Below, one piece after another: positions 41,601 to 51,120 of a stretch of 64,000 nt of DNA. Under the pieces are notes generated by a model. That model did not search any database and was not told the DNA's origin. It saw only the letters and a list, made by a program, of their open reading frames with translations. The stretch covers positions 526,913 to 590,912 of the forward strand of contig JAIXSE010000021.1 of NCBI GenBank assembly GCA_027484825.1, in the 5' to 3' direction. A program made the position numbers and the translations under genes. This stretch comes from Rubrivivax sp. GTDB taxonomy: Bacteria; Pseudomonadota; Gammaproteobacteria; Burkholderiales; Burkholderiaceae_C. How positions within the stretch are numbered: the stretch's first letter is position 1; each line of letters starts with the position of its first letter.

Positions 41601-44600
41601 ATGCTGCCGTGGTCACCGGGACAGGCAGCTCCGGCGCACGGCTGCTGGCCTATGTGGCCTTGGTCCCGGGCCACGCGGTGGCGGCCGAGGTGCTGCGAAC
41701 GCGCCTGGCGGCCGAGTTGCCCGAGCACATGGTGCCAGCGCTGCTGGTGGTGTTGCCGGTCTTGCCACGCACGGTCAACGGCAAGCTGGACCGCGATGCG
41801 CTGCCTGCGCCAACGCTGGCGGCCCGTTCCGAGCCCGCCGAGCCGCAGGGTGACGTGGAGCAGTCGCTGGCCGCCGTCTGGGCGGAACTGCTGAACCTGC
41901 CGCAGGTGGGCCGTCACGACAATTTCTTTGAGCTCGGCGGCGATTCGATCCTGAGTCTCCAGGCGGTGGCGCGGCTGCGACGTTCGGGCTGGCTGCTGAC
42001 GCCTCGTCAGCTCTTCGAGCACCAGACCATTGCGCGTCTGGCGCCGGTGGCAAGGGCGGTACATCCCGCACTGCCTGCGCTGAGCGAAGAGGGCGCCGCA
42101 TCCCCGCAGCAGCGGGCGCCCGCCGCCGGCCCTGTGCCCTTGCTGCCCATCCAGGCCGACTTCTTTGCCAGCGTGGCCGAAGGGCGGCATCACTGGAACC
42201 AGGCGGTGCTCTTGCGCAGCGACGTAGCGCTGGTCAGAAGCGCCTTGCAGGAGGCGTTGGAGGCGGTGCATGACCATCACCACAGTCTGCGTCTGCGATA
42301 TCGGCAGGACGGGGAGGGCCGATGGACGCAGTACTACTCCACCGTTGCCGCCTCCGAACGTCGGGAATGGCTGTGGTGGCGCCGGGCAGACAGCACCGAC
42401 GCGCTGACGGCCCTGTGTGATGAGGTGCAGCGCAGTCTGGACCTGAGCCAGGGCCCGATGTGGCGAGCGCTGGGCGTGGAACTGGCGGACGGCACCTGGC
42501 GGCTGTTGATCGTGGTCCACCACCTCGTGGTCGATGGGGTGTCCTGGCGGGTGTTGCTGGAAGATCTGATGCTGGCCTACGGGCAGCGTCTGGCCGGCGA
42601 ACGCTGCCAATTGCCTCCGCCCACGGCCTCCTTTCAGCAGTGGGCCGAAGCGCTGCAGCACCATGCGGCTGCGCTGGAACCGGAACTGGCATTCTGGCTT
42701 GGGCTGGCCGAGGTCCCCACTGCGCTGCCTTGCGACCATCCGGAGGGCGATCGGCGGCTGGACAGCCTGGATCGTTTCGAGCTGCGCCTGGACGCTGTGG
42801 AGACGGACCGGCTGCTCAAACGCGCGCCCGCAGCCTTCCGCACCCAGGTGAACGACCTGTTGCTCACCGCGCTGGGACGCGCCTTGTGCGGCTGGTCCGG
42901 TCATCCGCGGGTGCTGGTGGATGTGGAAGGCCACGGGCGGGAGGATGAAGGCACGGGGCTGGATGTGTCTCGCACAGTGGGCTGGTTGACCAGCCTCCAT
43001 CCTCTGACGCTGGACCCGATGGGCGAGCCGGGCGCGGCATTGAAGCGCGTCAAGGAAGCCATTCGCCACACACCGCAGCGAGGCCTGGGGTTTGGCCTGC
43101 TGCGCTGGATGGGCACCCCTGAGCAGCGCCGCAGCTTGGAGGCGCTGCCAAAGGCGCAGATCGTCTTTAACTACCTGGGGCAGGTGGACCGCGGCTTGGG
43201 TCCGAGCGCATGGCAGCTGGCCACGGAGAGCGCCGGCGCCCCGATGCACGAGGCCGCTCAGCAGTCTCATGAGTTCGCGATCAACGGCAGTGTGGTGGCC
43301 GGTGAGATGGTGCTGTGGGTGAGTTTCAGCCGCCACCGCCACCACGCATCGTCGGTGCAGGCGTTCGTTGAGCGCTTCAAGTCGGAGCTCCAGTCACTGG
43401 TGGCGTATTGCTGTGAGGGGGCCACCGGGCTCACGCCCTCGGACGTGCCTCTGGCGCGGGTCAGCCAGGCGCGCCTGGATGCCTTGCCCATGCCCGCAGC
43501 GAAGGTTGAAGACCTGTATCCGCTGTCGCCCATGCAGTCCGGCATGCTCTTCCATGTGCTGGCCGAACCCTCCACGGCGGCTTACCGGACGCAGATGCGG
43601 GTGGACGTCCACGGTCTGGATCCGGCCCGATTCCGCGCGGCCCTGCAGGCCACCCTGGATGCGCATGAGGTCCTGCGCACCGGCTTCCTGGTGGACGAAG
43701 ACCCGCCGTTGCAGTGGGTGGCCCGTGCGGTGGAGGTCCCCTTGGAGACCCTGGACTGGCGGGACCGGCCGGATCTGGCGGACGCGCTGAACACGCGTGC
43801 ATGCGAAGCGATGAGCGCTGACCTGGATCTTGGCCAACCACCCTTGATGCACTGGCTGCTGATCCGCACCGGTGAGCAGTCGCACCACCTGATCTGGACC
43901 AGCCATCACCTGTTGCTGGATGGCTGGAGCGCGTCCCGGGTGATGGGCGAGGTGTTGAGGCGGTATGCGGGCCTGCCCGTGCCGTCATTGGTGGGGCGTT
44001 TTCGTGATCACATCCGCCTGCTGCAAGCGCGAGACGCGCAGGCCGATGAGCGCTTCTGGCGCGCTCAACTGGCGCGGCTGGAGGGCCCTTGTCTGCTGGC
44101 CCAGGCCTGGCCTCGTCCGCCGGTGGGCGCCCCGGCGCGCCACGACGCGCCTGCCGGTCTTGCCGGAATCGCCCATCACATCGAACGGCTGTCGCCCGAT
44201 GCGACGCGCCGGTTGGCGGAGGCTGCACGCGCGCTGCGGGTGACCGTCAACACCGTGGTGCAAGGCGCATGGGCTCTGTTGCTCGGTCGCTATACCGGGC
44301 AACGTGTGGCGGTGTTTGGGAGCACCGTGTCCGGGCGTCCCCCGGAACTTCCTGGCGCCGAGGACATCGTGGGGCTGTTCATCAACACCTTGGTTCAGGC
44401 GGTGCCCCTGCCTGCGGCGCAGCCGGTCGGGGACTGGTTGCGGGGGATTCAGGCGGACAGCGTGGCCGCCCGGGAGCATGACCAGACGCCGCTTTACGAG
44501 GTCCAGCGCTGGGCTGAGGCAGGCGGGCATGCCTTGTTCGACTCGCTGGTGGTGTTCGAGAACTACCCGATTGACGCGGCGCTTCGGCAAGCCGCCCCGG

Positions 44601-46837
44601 GAGGGCTGCGCTTCGAGCAGCTTCTCAATCAGGACGATGCGAACTATCCGATGACCTTGTCGGTGTTTCTAGGCGATGCGCTGACACTGGACTTCGGCCA
44701 TGAACGGACCCTCTTCGACGCCGCCGGCGTGGCCGCGCTGGCGCGCCGATTCACCGATCTGCTGGGCCGACTGGTCAGCGACCCTGATCAACCGCTGGGG
44801 CAGGTGGCGGTGGCGGGCCGTGACGACTGGCCGGTCCTGCAGGCCTGGAGCCAGGGGCATGAACTGTCGGGCGGCGTGGATGCATTTGCCCATGAGTGCC
44901 TGGCTCGCCACGCGGCGCGGCGGCCGCAGGCCGTGGCGCTGGTGTTTGAGGAACAGCAGTTCAGCTATGGCGAGCTGAACCGGCGCGTCGAACAGCTGGC
45001 TGCGCATCTGTGGGGGGCTGGCGTGAGCGCTGGTGATCGCGTCGGCATTGCCGTTCGTCGCTCCCCGGCGATGATCGTGGCGGTGCTCGCCGCCTTGGCG
45101 GCGGGCGGCACCTACGTGCCACTCGACCCGGACTATCCCATCGTCCGGCTGGGCGCCATGATGGAAGACAGTGGTGTGTCGCTGGTCCTGAGCCAGGCCG
45201 ACATCATCGATCGACTGCCGCAGGCCGAGGGTGTCCAGGTGCTCCTGTTGGATGAGCGGGGGGAAGCCCTTTCCCCAACGGCGACGCCAAACCTGTCGCT
45301 TCCTGTCGAGGCCCGCGCCCGCGCACCGCTTCACGAAGAGCAACTCGCGTATCTGATCTACACCTCCGGCTCCACCGGCACACCCAAAGGCGTGGGCATC
45401 TCGCACCGGGCGCTGGTGCATCAGGCCCGCGTGGCGAGCCAGTACTTCGAATTGGAGGAGACCGACCGCGTGCTTCAGTTCGCCACCGTGAATTTCGACG
45501 GCTTCGTCGAGCAGGTGTTCGCGCCGCTGATGGCGGGCGCCACGCTCGTGCTGCGAGGCCCCGAGCTGTGGGACAGCCGCATGTTTCTCAGGCGCGTCCA
45601 TCAGCATGGCATCACCGTGGCGGACCTGAGTACCGCCTACTGGATGCTGCTGATGCAGGACTTTGCACGTCAGGGCCTTCGGGACTATGGCCCCTTGCGA
45701 CGCATGCATGCCAGCGGGGAGGCCATGCCGCAGGAAGGCTTGCGGGCCTGGGCCGCGGCCGGCATGAAAGGGCTGCGCTTGGTCAATGCCTACGGGCCGA
45801 CTGAGGCCACGGTGACCGCCTCCGTGATGGACTGCAGCGATGTGTTGCCGCATCCACAAGCCGGCGCGGGCCCGGTGGCCATTGGCAGGCCGTTGCCAGG
45901 CCGTCGCTTGTATGTGGTGGATGCCGATCTGAATCTTGTGCCGCCGGGTGGGGCGGGTGAACTGTGTATTGGAGGGAGCCAACTGGCGCAGGGGTATTGG
46001 CAGCGTGCGTCACTCACGGCCGAACGCTTTGTGGCGGACCCGTTTGCCACGGACGGCGGGCGGCTCTACCGAACCGGTGATCTGGTGCGGTGGGGGGCCG
46101 AAGGGCAACTGGAATATCTGGGACGCGTGGATCACCAGGTGAAGATCCGTGGGTTCCGGGTGGAACTGGGCGAGATCGCGGCCCAGTTGCTGGCGCAACC
46201 GGAGGTGCGGGAGGCGGTGGTCATCACCGACGGGCAGGGGGCCGAGGCGCGCCTGCTGGCCTATGTGTCGCTCCACGCATCGAAGGAGTGGAGCGAGACC
46301 GCTGTAGGCGAAGCCGAACCAACGGTCGCCGCCGCGGCCAGCGGCGCCACGCTGCGGGCCCGCCTGGCGCAGACGCTGCCGGCGTATTCACTGCCCGCCC
46401 TGATCTGCGTTCTGCCGTCGCTGCCCATCAATGCCAATGGCAAGGTCGACCGTCACGCACTCCCGCGTCCGGAGACGCAACCCGCAAGCGCCGGGGAGCC
46501 GCCACAGGGACCGCTGGAAACACTGCTCGCCGGGCTGTGGTGTGACGTGCTGGGCTTGGCTTCCGTCACCCGGCAAGCCCACTTCTTTGAACTGGGTGGC
46601 CACTCCCTGCTGGCCGTGGGGCTGGTGACGAAGCTGCGTCAGGCGCTGGGCATCGAGGTGGCCCTGCGCGTCATCTTCGACCACCCGACCTTGGGCGAGC
46701 TGGCGCGGTGGCTGGCCGGGCAGGGCGCAGGTCGGAGCGCAGATCCGGGCCTTGGACGGCTCCCGTCTACGGCGAGCCTCAGTGCCCGTACCAGCCGCCT
46801 GGCCACGCTTTTGGATGATCTGGAGACAGAGGATTGA
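38657..46837 (+). CDS. Dimodular NRPS C-A-PCP-E-C-A-PCP, both modules predicted ornithine-type
   Basis: 2726 residues. Module 1: C at about 50-490 (HHIISDG), A at 530-1045, PCP at 1060-1125 (LGGDSILSLQ, the form seen before E domains), epimerase at 1158-1610 (HHLVVDGVSWR, FNYLGQ). Module 2: C at 1615-2070 (SHHLLLDGW, DCL type by position), A at 2075-2600, PCP near 2610-2680 ([10 protein letters not shown]). A-domain codes by hand: module 1 D G E G S G G V T, identical to that of the FAAL-NRPS; module 2 D G E D H S A V T. Both carry the acidic E239 expected for a basic side chain, consistent with N5-hydroxyornithine derivatives made by the monooxygenase and acyltransferase of this locus. The first residue should be D-configured. 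These substrate calls need verification. Confidence 0.93.
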   Translation: MQQKKRDIAQRFARLPADRQAAFIQALEAQGLQFASLPIVPMPQGQVAPLSYAQQRQWFLWRMNPSSCAYHVAGALRLSGRLDEAALRDSFSALVARHEVLRTVFEPTEDGLARPVVLPVEPLTLVSIDQSRRPSGPAGGRGAQQARSREEDDAQESLTHALRELSQTPFDLTRGPLLRVGVVRVAADAQVLVVVMHHIISDGASVQLIVDEFAREYRRRVAPPATDAAPGGGALERPQQGPEHEVNHRLAPDEPALRYTDYAAWQRAWLSAGGKDPQLAYWLKHLGHPDAGLPTLQLPTDHARRADARYTSVSFTQVLPPALSTALRARAQDCGATPFTVLLAAFQALLHRYTGQTDIRVGVPIANRHRPETTNLLGLFVNTQVLRNVIHGATPLDEILQATREAVLGAQAHQDLPFEHLVEALQPERSLTQAPLFQVMFNHQRRDMAALQHLPGLQLEDEPLPPSAAQFELVLNLLESAQGQIQASFSYAEALFRPATIERMAGHYLRLLQAFAEDPAQRLCDVVLPGPHEQQALLAWGAGSAWTGSLAPVHRLFEAHAKRSPTATALIIGQTTLTYGALNAQADRLARHLQSIGVGPETRIGVLMERSAALVASLLAVLKAGGTYVPMDPAYPAQRLEFMAEDSGIQWLLTHAGLGAWMPAHQRLDVAQWWQDAGAAEDADSASDVDLTRPLHGEQLAYIIYTSGSTGRPKGVAVAHAPFSMHCQETATLYDMDERSRELHFLSFSFDGAQERLFTALTCGASLVLRDATLWTPDQTLEALREHQVTHAGFPPAYLQALAADAEPSSAPTLQVISFGGEAMPRAGLALVGDRLAPRTLINGYGPTEAVVTPMLWKVPAGTDVTCAYAPIGRPVGDRKALVLDADLALLPPGVPGELYLGGMGLARGYLGRPGMTADRFVADPFDRHGGRLYRTGDRVRWREDGQLEFLGRIDQQLKILGFRIEPGEIEAVLRRQPEVADAAVVTGTGSSGARLLAYVALVPGHAVAAEVLRTRLAAELPEHMVPALLVVLPVLPRTVNGKLDRDALPAPTLAARSEPAEPQGDVEQSLAAVWAELLNLPQVGRHDNFFELGGDSILSLQAVARLRRSGWLLTPRQLFEHQTIARLAPVARAVHPALPALSEEGAASPQQRAPAAGPVPLLPIQADFFASVAEGRHHWNQAVLLRSDVALVRSALQEALEAVHDHHHSLRLRYRQDGEGRWTQYYSTVAASERREWLWWRRADSTDALTALCDEVQRSLDLSQGPMWRALGVELADGTWRLLIVVHHLVVDGVSWRVLLEDLMLAYGQRLAGERCQLPPPTASFQQWAEALQHHAAALEPELAFWLGLAEVPTALPCDHPEGDRRLDSLDRFELRLDAVETDRLLKRAPAAFRTQVNDLLLTALGRALCGWSGHPRVLVDVEGHGREDEGTGLDVSRTVGWLTSLHPLTLDPMGEPGAALKRVKEAIRHTPQRGLGFGLLRWMGTPEQRRSLEALPKAQIVFNYLGQVDRGLGPSAWQLATESAGAPMHEAAQQSHEFAINGSVVAGEMVLWVSFSRHRHHASSVQAFVERFKSELQSLVAYCCEGATGLTPSDVPLARVSQARLDALPMPAAKVEDLYPLSPMQSGMLFHVLAEPSTAAYRTQMRVDVHGLDPARFRAALQATLDAHEVLRTGFLVDEDPPLQWVARAVEVPLETLDWRDRPDLADALNTRACEAMSADLDLGQPPLMHWLLIRTGEQSHHLIWTSHHLLLDGWSASRVMGEVLRRYAGLPVPSLVGRFRDHIRLLQARDAQADERFWRAQLARLEGPCLLAQAWPRPPVGAPARHDAPAGLAGIAHHIERLSPDATRRLAEAARALRVTVNTVVQGAWALLLGRYTGQRVAVFGSTVSGRPPELPGAEDIVGLFINTLVQAVPLPAAQPVGDWLRGIQADSVAAREHDQTPLYEVQRWAEAGGHALFDSLVVFENYPIDAALRQAAPGGLRFEQLLNQDDANYPMTLSVFLGDALTLDFGHERTLFDAAGVAALARRFTDLLGRLVSDPDQPLGQVAVAGRDDWPVLQAWSQGHELSGGVDAFAHECLARHAARRPQAVALVFEEQQFSYGELNRRVEQLAAHLWGAGVSAGDRVGIAVRRSPAMIVAVLAALAAGGTYVPLDPDYPIVRLGAMMEDSGVSLVLSQADIIDRLPQAEGVQVLLLDERGEALSPTATPNLSLPVEARARAPLHEEQLAYLIYTSGSTGTPKGVGISHRALVHQARVASQYFELEETDRVLQFATVNFDGFVEQVFAPLMAGATLVLRGPELWDSRMFLRRVHQHGITVADLSTAYWMLLMQDFARQGLRDYGPLRRMHASGEAMPQEGLRAWAAAGMKGLRLVNAYGPTEATVTASVMDCSDVLPHPQAGAGPVAIGRPLPGRRLYVVDADLNLVPPGGAGELCIGGSQLAQGYWQRASLTAERFVADPFATDGGRLYRTGDLVRWGAEGQLEYLGRVDHQVKIRGFRVELGEIAAQLLAQPEVREAVVITDGQGAEARLLAYVSLHASKEWSETAVGEAEPTVAAAASGATLRARLAQTLPAYSLPALICVLPSLPINANGKVDRHALPRPETQPASAGEPPQGPLETLLAGLWCDVLGLASVTRQAHFFELGGHSLLAVGLVTKLRQALGIEVALRVIFDHPTLGELARWLAGQGAGRSADPGLGRLPSTASLSARTSRLATLLDDLETED

Positions 46838-46839
46838 CG

Positions 46840-49800
46840 ATGAATGCGGAACTTGTTTCTCTGGCCCAACGGTTTGCACGGCTGAGCACTGCCAAGCGCC
46901 GGATTTTTCTTGAGCGCCTGCAAGGCGAAGGCCTGGACTTTGCCGCGCTGCCCATCGTGCCCCGGGACCCGACGCAGGAGGCGCCGCTGGCCCGCGCACA
47001 GCGGGCGCTGTGGCTGGCCTGGCACCAGTCACCGCAGTCGGCGGCCTACAACCTGTCCGGGCGTCTCACCCTGCGCGGTGCTGCCCTGCATGCGGCGCAG
47101 GTCGAAGAGAGCGTGCGGCGCCTGGTGCAGCGCCATGCAGCCCTGCGGACGGCTTTTGTTCTGAATGACGAGGGCCAGCCCGTGCAGCGCGTTCTGCCCG
47201 CCACCCAGATGGATTGGTCACAGAGGGATTGGGCGGGCGCCAGCGGCAGCCTGGGGGAGGCCATGGCTGAGCACGCGCAGCGCTTTGCTGTTCAACCCTT
47301 TGATCTGGAGCGCGGCGAAGTGTTCCGCGCCGAACTGCACCGCTTCACGGACGGCGTGATGGACTTGCTGTTGAGTGTCCATCACATCGCGGCGGATGGG
47401 AGCTCGGTGGAGCTGCTGATGGCCGAACTGGTGCAGAACCTGATGGCGCCGGGCAGCGCTGCGGAGCGCCCACCCCAGCCGATCAGCTATGCCGACTACG
47501 CCACATGGCAGCACCACTGGCTGGAGGCCGGGGAGGAGGAGCGGCAACTGGCCTGGTGGCAGTCTCAACTGGCCGGCCTGCCAGCCGCCACGCGCCTGCC
47601 CTTGGACCGTGCGCGACGGCATCAGCAGGGAACCCACGGCGCCCTGCAGTCCTTCCAACTGGAGGCAGGCGTGAGCGCGGCCTTGCTGGCGCTGGCGCGT
47701 CGGCATGCCGCATCGCCCTACATGCTCACCGTTGCGCTGCTGAATCTGCTGGTGGCCCGGTTTTGTGGTGATGAGGACATCTGCATCGGCCTGCCCACGG
47801 TCCATCGTGGCCGTGAGGAGCTGGACGGGGTGGTTGGGCATTTCACCAATGTGCTGCCGCTGCGCACCCGGGTGAATGCAGAAGCCGGATTCCTGCCGCT
47901 GCTGCTGCAGGTGCGTGAGGGGCTGCTGGAGGCCAAGCGCCATGCAGACCTGCCGCTGGATCTGCTGGTGGAACGTCTGGCCCTGGAGCGGCAGCCAGGT
48001 GTGCATCCCTTCTTCCAGATCAAATGCGCGCAGCAGGCATCGGCGATGGACACCGGCATGGGGCAGGGCTTGCAGGTCCAAGCGCGGGCATTGCTGGTGG
48101 ATGACATCCACTTTGATCTCAGCCTGGATGTGACCGTTGAGCGTGAGTCGCTGCGCTTTGATCTGGCCTACGCCACAGAGCGCTTCGACCCCGACACCAT
48201 TGAGCGGCTGGTGCGCGCGTTTCAGGCGCTGGCCACGCAGGTGGCGGCGGACCCCCAGCGAGCGCTGGAGCGCCTGTCTTTGCCCGATGCTGCGTCTGTG
48301 CTGAGGGGAGAGGTGCAGCGCGTGGAGCTGGCGTCGATCCTGGCGCTGTGGAACAAGGAGGTCGCCCGGTCGCCGGACGCGACGGCGCTGACGGCCGCCG
48401 ACCAGCACTACACCTACCGGCAACTCGATGACGCCGCCACACAAGGCGCCTGCGCGCTCCAGGCGCTGGGTGTGAGCCGGGAGGATCGTGTGGCGATCTG
48501 CCTGGAACGGTCCCCGGCATTCGTTCTGGGCTTGCTGAGCACCTTGAAGGCCGGTGGCGCCTTTGTGCCGATAGACCCCTCAGCGCCAGTGAGCCGGCGC
48601 GAGCAGTTGCTGAAGGAGGCCGGCGCGGTTGCGCTCTTCGCCACGCCGCAAGCCGAGTCCTGGGCCCAGGGGATCCCGGTGCTGCAGCCGTCCTTTGATG
48701 CGGTTTCCAACACCGCTGCGGCGTCGCTGGGTGAGCTTGTTGTCCATCCCGCGCAGGCCGCCTATCTCATCTTCACCTCCGGGTCGACCGGTCGCCCCAA
48801 GGGCGTGGTGGTGAGCCATGGCGCGCTGGCCCACTATGTCCAGGGTCTGTTGACGCGGATGGCCCTGCCGCCCGGTGCCAGTTTTGCCATGGTGTCGACC
48901 GTTTCAGCCGATCTCGGACACACCGCCCTGTTTGGCGCCCTGTGCTCCGGCGGGGCCCTGCACCTCATGGGCGCAGACGAGGCCTTCGACGCCGATGCCT
49001 TCGCTGCGCGGATGAAGCTGACCCGCGCTTGCGCCCTGAAAATCGTGCCCAGCCACTTGCGTGGGCTGCTGAACGCGGTCGCGGACACGCCGCATGCTGC
49101 CGACGTCCTGCCCTCCCGGCTGCTGGTGCTGGGTGGGGAGGCCAGCGACCACACGCTGCTGGAGCAGGTTCGCGCGCTGCGGCCCGACCTGCACATCCTC
49201 AACCATTACGGACCCACCGAAACCACCGTGGGTGTGCTCACCCAGGCCCTGCCGCCCGAGGCACACCTGCCCACGCAGTTGCCGCTGGGGCGGCCGCTGC
49301 CGAACCTGACCGCCTATGTGCTGGATGAGCGGATGCGGCCGGTCCAGCCGGGCATGACGGGCGAGCTCTACCTGGGTGGCCCCGCCCTGGCGCGGGGATA
49401 TGCGGGCCAGCCGGGGCTGACCGCCAGCCGGTTTGTGGCCTCGCCCTTCGGTGAGCACGGCATCCAGGGCGCCCGTCTCTACCGCACGGGCGACCAGGTG
49501 CGCCTGGGCCGCGACGGTGCGCTGCAGTTCCTGGGGCGCCAGGATGATCAGGTCAAGATTCGAGGCTTCCGCGTGGAGCCCGGCGAGTTGCAAGCCGTGT
49601 TGCGGGCGTGGCCGCAGGTGGCGGACGCCTTTGTGATGGCGGGCCGCAACGACGCCGGGACGACCGAACTGTGGGCCTATGTCGTGCCTGCCGGCGCCAT
49701 GAACCTGGACCTGGCGGCACTGCGTGCGCATCTTCAGGAATGCCTGCCCGCGCATTTGATGCCGGCGGCCCTTGTGCCGCTGGGGGCGCTGCCGCTGAAC

Positions 49801-51048
49801 GCCAATGGCAAGGTCGACCGCCGTGGGTTCCCCACACCCACGCGATCCGCGCAGACAGCCTCTGCGGGGCCGGGCGAGACCGTCCAGGGTCTGGGCGGCC
49901 CTGACACCAACAGCACGCAGGAGCCCACGCCAAAACCGGCTCGCCAGCCGGTACCGCGTGACCCTTGTGAATCGGCCATCGCCGGGCTGTGGGCCGAGCT
50001 GCTGGGCCTTCCGGCCGACAGCATTCGCCGCGAAGACAGCTTCTTTGGTCTGGGCGGGGATTCGATCCTCAGCCTGAAATTGATGACGCGGCTGCGCCGC
50101 ACCGTGCCAGGCGGGGACCGACTGAGTCTGGCGACCGTGATGCGAGCCCCTCATCTGGGCGCGCTGGCTGATGCGCTACGCCAGGGGGTCGAGACGGCGC
50201 ATGACGCCGTCCGTCTCAGCGCTGGCCCTTCAGCTGATGCGGCCAATGCGGCAGGAGCGGTCAGGGAGGCCGGGATGGCCCTCTATTGCGTGCCCGGCCT
50301 GATCGTCAACACGCGGGAGTTCGAGCCGCTGGCGCGTGCACTGGGGTCTCAACGGGCGGTGCATGCTTTCGTCAGCCATGTCTACACCGCTCGTCGCTGG
50401 CGCGGTTTTTCCATGGCCGACCTGGCGGATGACTATGCCCGCTACATCACGGCCACGGCGGCCGGTGGTCGCTGCGCCCTGTTGGGCTGGTCGTCCGGTG
50501 GGGACCTCACCCACGAACTGGTGCACCGGCTCCAGGGGCGGGTTGACGTTCGCTTCGTTGGCATGGTGGATGTGTTTGAAACGGAACCCCTCCGGCCGCA
50601 GGGCACCCTCACGGACGAGCAGCGCCGCCAGGGGCTGGCAAGAATGGAAGCATGGCTGGCTCAGTCCACGATGGCCGAGGCCTGGCGCGGTCTGATCGCC
50701 CGCATGGATGCGCAGGAGCTGGAGGCGGTGATCCAGCAAGCGCTGCGGGAGGACCAGCCGCTGCCCTTGGACGGCACTGATGAGGACGCCCAGGAATACC
50801 TGCTGTGGGTCACGCTGGACAAGCGGGTGCAAGCCGTGCGTTATGCCTATCCGCCCAGCGAGGTGCCGTTGCAGGTCTATCACGCGGAAGACTCGTTGAC
50901 CTCCGATGGACGCTTGCGGGAGTGGGCGGCCCATGCGCCGGTTGCCGACCGCCACGTTGTGGCGGGCAGCAACCACCTCAGCATCATCCGCAGTCCGGAG
51001 TTCCTGGACACGCTGGCCCTGCACCTGTCGGCGGCGGACCGCGCTTGA
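46840..51048 (+). CDS. Terminal NRPS module C-A-PCP-TE, predicted aspartate-specific
   Basis: About 1402 residues from the ATG at 46840 (an in-frame TTG at 46834 is unlikely). C at about 45-480 (HHIAADG near 181), A at 495-1000 (FTSGSTGRPKG), PCP near 1045-1110 (LGGDSILSLK), thioesterase at 1145-1395 with nucleophile GWSSGG (Ser near 1218) and a terminal His in GSNHLSI. Code by hand: D235 L236 T239 K278 V299 G301 H322 V330 G331, the aspartate pattern (DLTKVGHIG type). Aspartate is thus the last residue and the likely substrate of the SyrP-like hydroxylase. The thioesterase releases the chain as an acid or lactone; the sequence does not say which. It is the last gene of the plus-strand operon and converges on a TonB receptor gene. 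Confidence 0.93.
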   Translation: MNAELVSLAQRFARLSTAKRRIFLERLQGEGLDFAALPIVPRDPTQEAPLARAQRALWLAWHQSPQSAAYNLSGRLTLRGAALHAAQVEESVRRLVQRHAALRTAFVLNDEGQPVQRVLPATQMDWSQRDWAGASGSLGEAMAEHAQRFAVQPFDLERGEVFRAELHRFTDGVMDLLLSVHHIAADGSSVELLMAELVQNLMAPGSAAERPPQPISYADYATWQHHWLEAGEEERQLAWWQSQLAGLPAATRLPLDRARRHQQGTHGALQSFQLEAGVSAALLALARRHAASPYMLTVALLNLLVARFCGDEDICIGLPTVHRGREELDGVVGHFTNVLPLRTRVNAEAGFLPLLLQVREGLLEAKRHADLPLDLLVERLALERQPGVHPFFQIKCAQQASAMDTGMGQGLQVQARALLVDDIHFDLSLDVTVERESLRFDLAYATERFDPDTIERLVRAFQALATQVAADPQRALERLSLPDAASVLRGEVQRVELASILALWNKEVARSPDATALTAADQHYTYRQLDDAATQGACALQALGVSREDRVAICLERSPAFVLGLLSTLKAGGAFVPIDPSAPVSRREQLLKEAGAVALFATPQAESWAQGIPVLQPSFDAVSNTAAASLGELVVHPAQAAYLIFTSGSTGRPKGVVVSHGALAHYVQGLLTRMALPPGASFAMVSTVSADLGHTALFGALCSGGALHLMGADEAFDADAFAARMKLTRACALKIVPSHLRGLLNAVADTPHAADVLPSRLLVLGGEASDHTLLEQVRALRPDLHILNHYGPTETTVGVLTQALPPEAHLPTQLPLGRPLPNLTAYVLDERMRPVQPGMTGELYLGGPALARGYAGQPGLTASRFVASPFGEHGIQGARLYRTGDQVRLGRDGALQFLGRQDDQVKIRGFRVEPGELQAVLRAWPQVADAFVMAGRNDAGTTELWAYVVPAGAMNLDLAALRAHLQECLPAHLMPAALVPLGALPLNANGKVDRRGFPTPTRSAQTASAGPGETVQGLGGPDTNSTQEPTPKPARQPVPRDPCESAIAGLWAELLGLPADSIRREDSFFGLGGDSILSLKLMTRLRRTVPGGDRLSLATVMRAPHLGALADALRQGVETAHDAVRLSAGPSADAANAAGAVREAGMALYCVPGLIVNTREFEPLARALGSQRAVHAFVSHVYTARRWRGFSMADLADDYARYITATAAGGRCALLGWSSGGDLTHELVHRLQGRVDVRFVGMVDVFETEPLRPQGTLTDEQRRQGLARMEAWLAQSTMAEAWRGLIARMDAQELEAVIQQALREDQPLPLDGTDEDAQEYLLWVTLDKRVQAVRYAYPPSEVPLQVYHAEDSLTSDGRLREWAAHAPVADRHVVAGSNHLSIIRSPEFLDTLALHLSAADRA

Positions 51049-51050
51049 GG

Positions 51051-51087
51051 AAAAAAAACCGCTGCCCCACGCCAGGCGGGGCAGCGG
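51051..51087 (-). terminator. Rho-independent terminator of TonB receptor gene
   Basis: On the minus strand a 10-bp perfect GC-rich stem (CCGCTGCCCC / GGGGCAGCGG, 51059-51087, nine-base loop) is followed by eight T residues (51051-51058). It lies between convergent genes; on the plus strand the hairpin follows the NRPS operon but lacks a T-run, so it ends the minus-strand transcript best. Confidence 0.9.
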
Positions 51088-51120
51088 CACCCTCATCGTC
51101 TGTGCCGTGGCGTGTGTGCC

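Noticed and set aside
39611..43345. 1244-residue minus-strand open frame opposite the dimodular NRPS
   Set aside because: Shadow of the C-A-PCP-E coding sequence; His/Arg/Gln-rich composition and no start signal.
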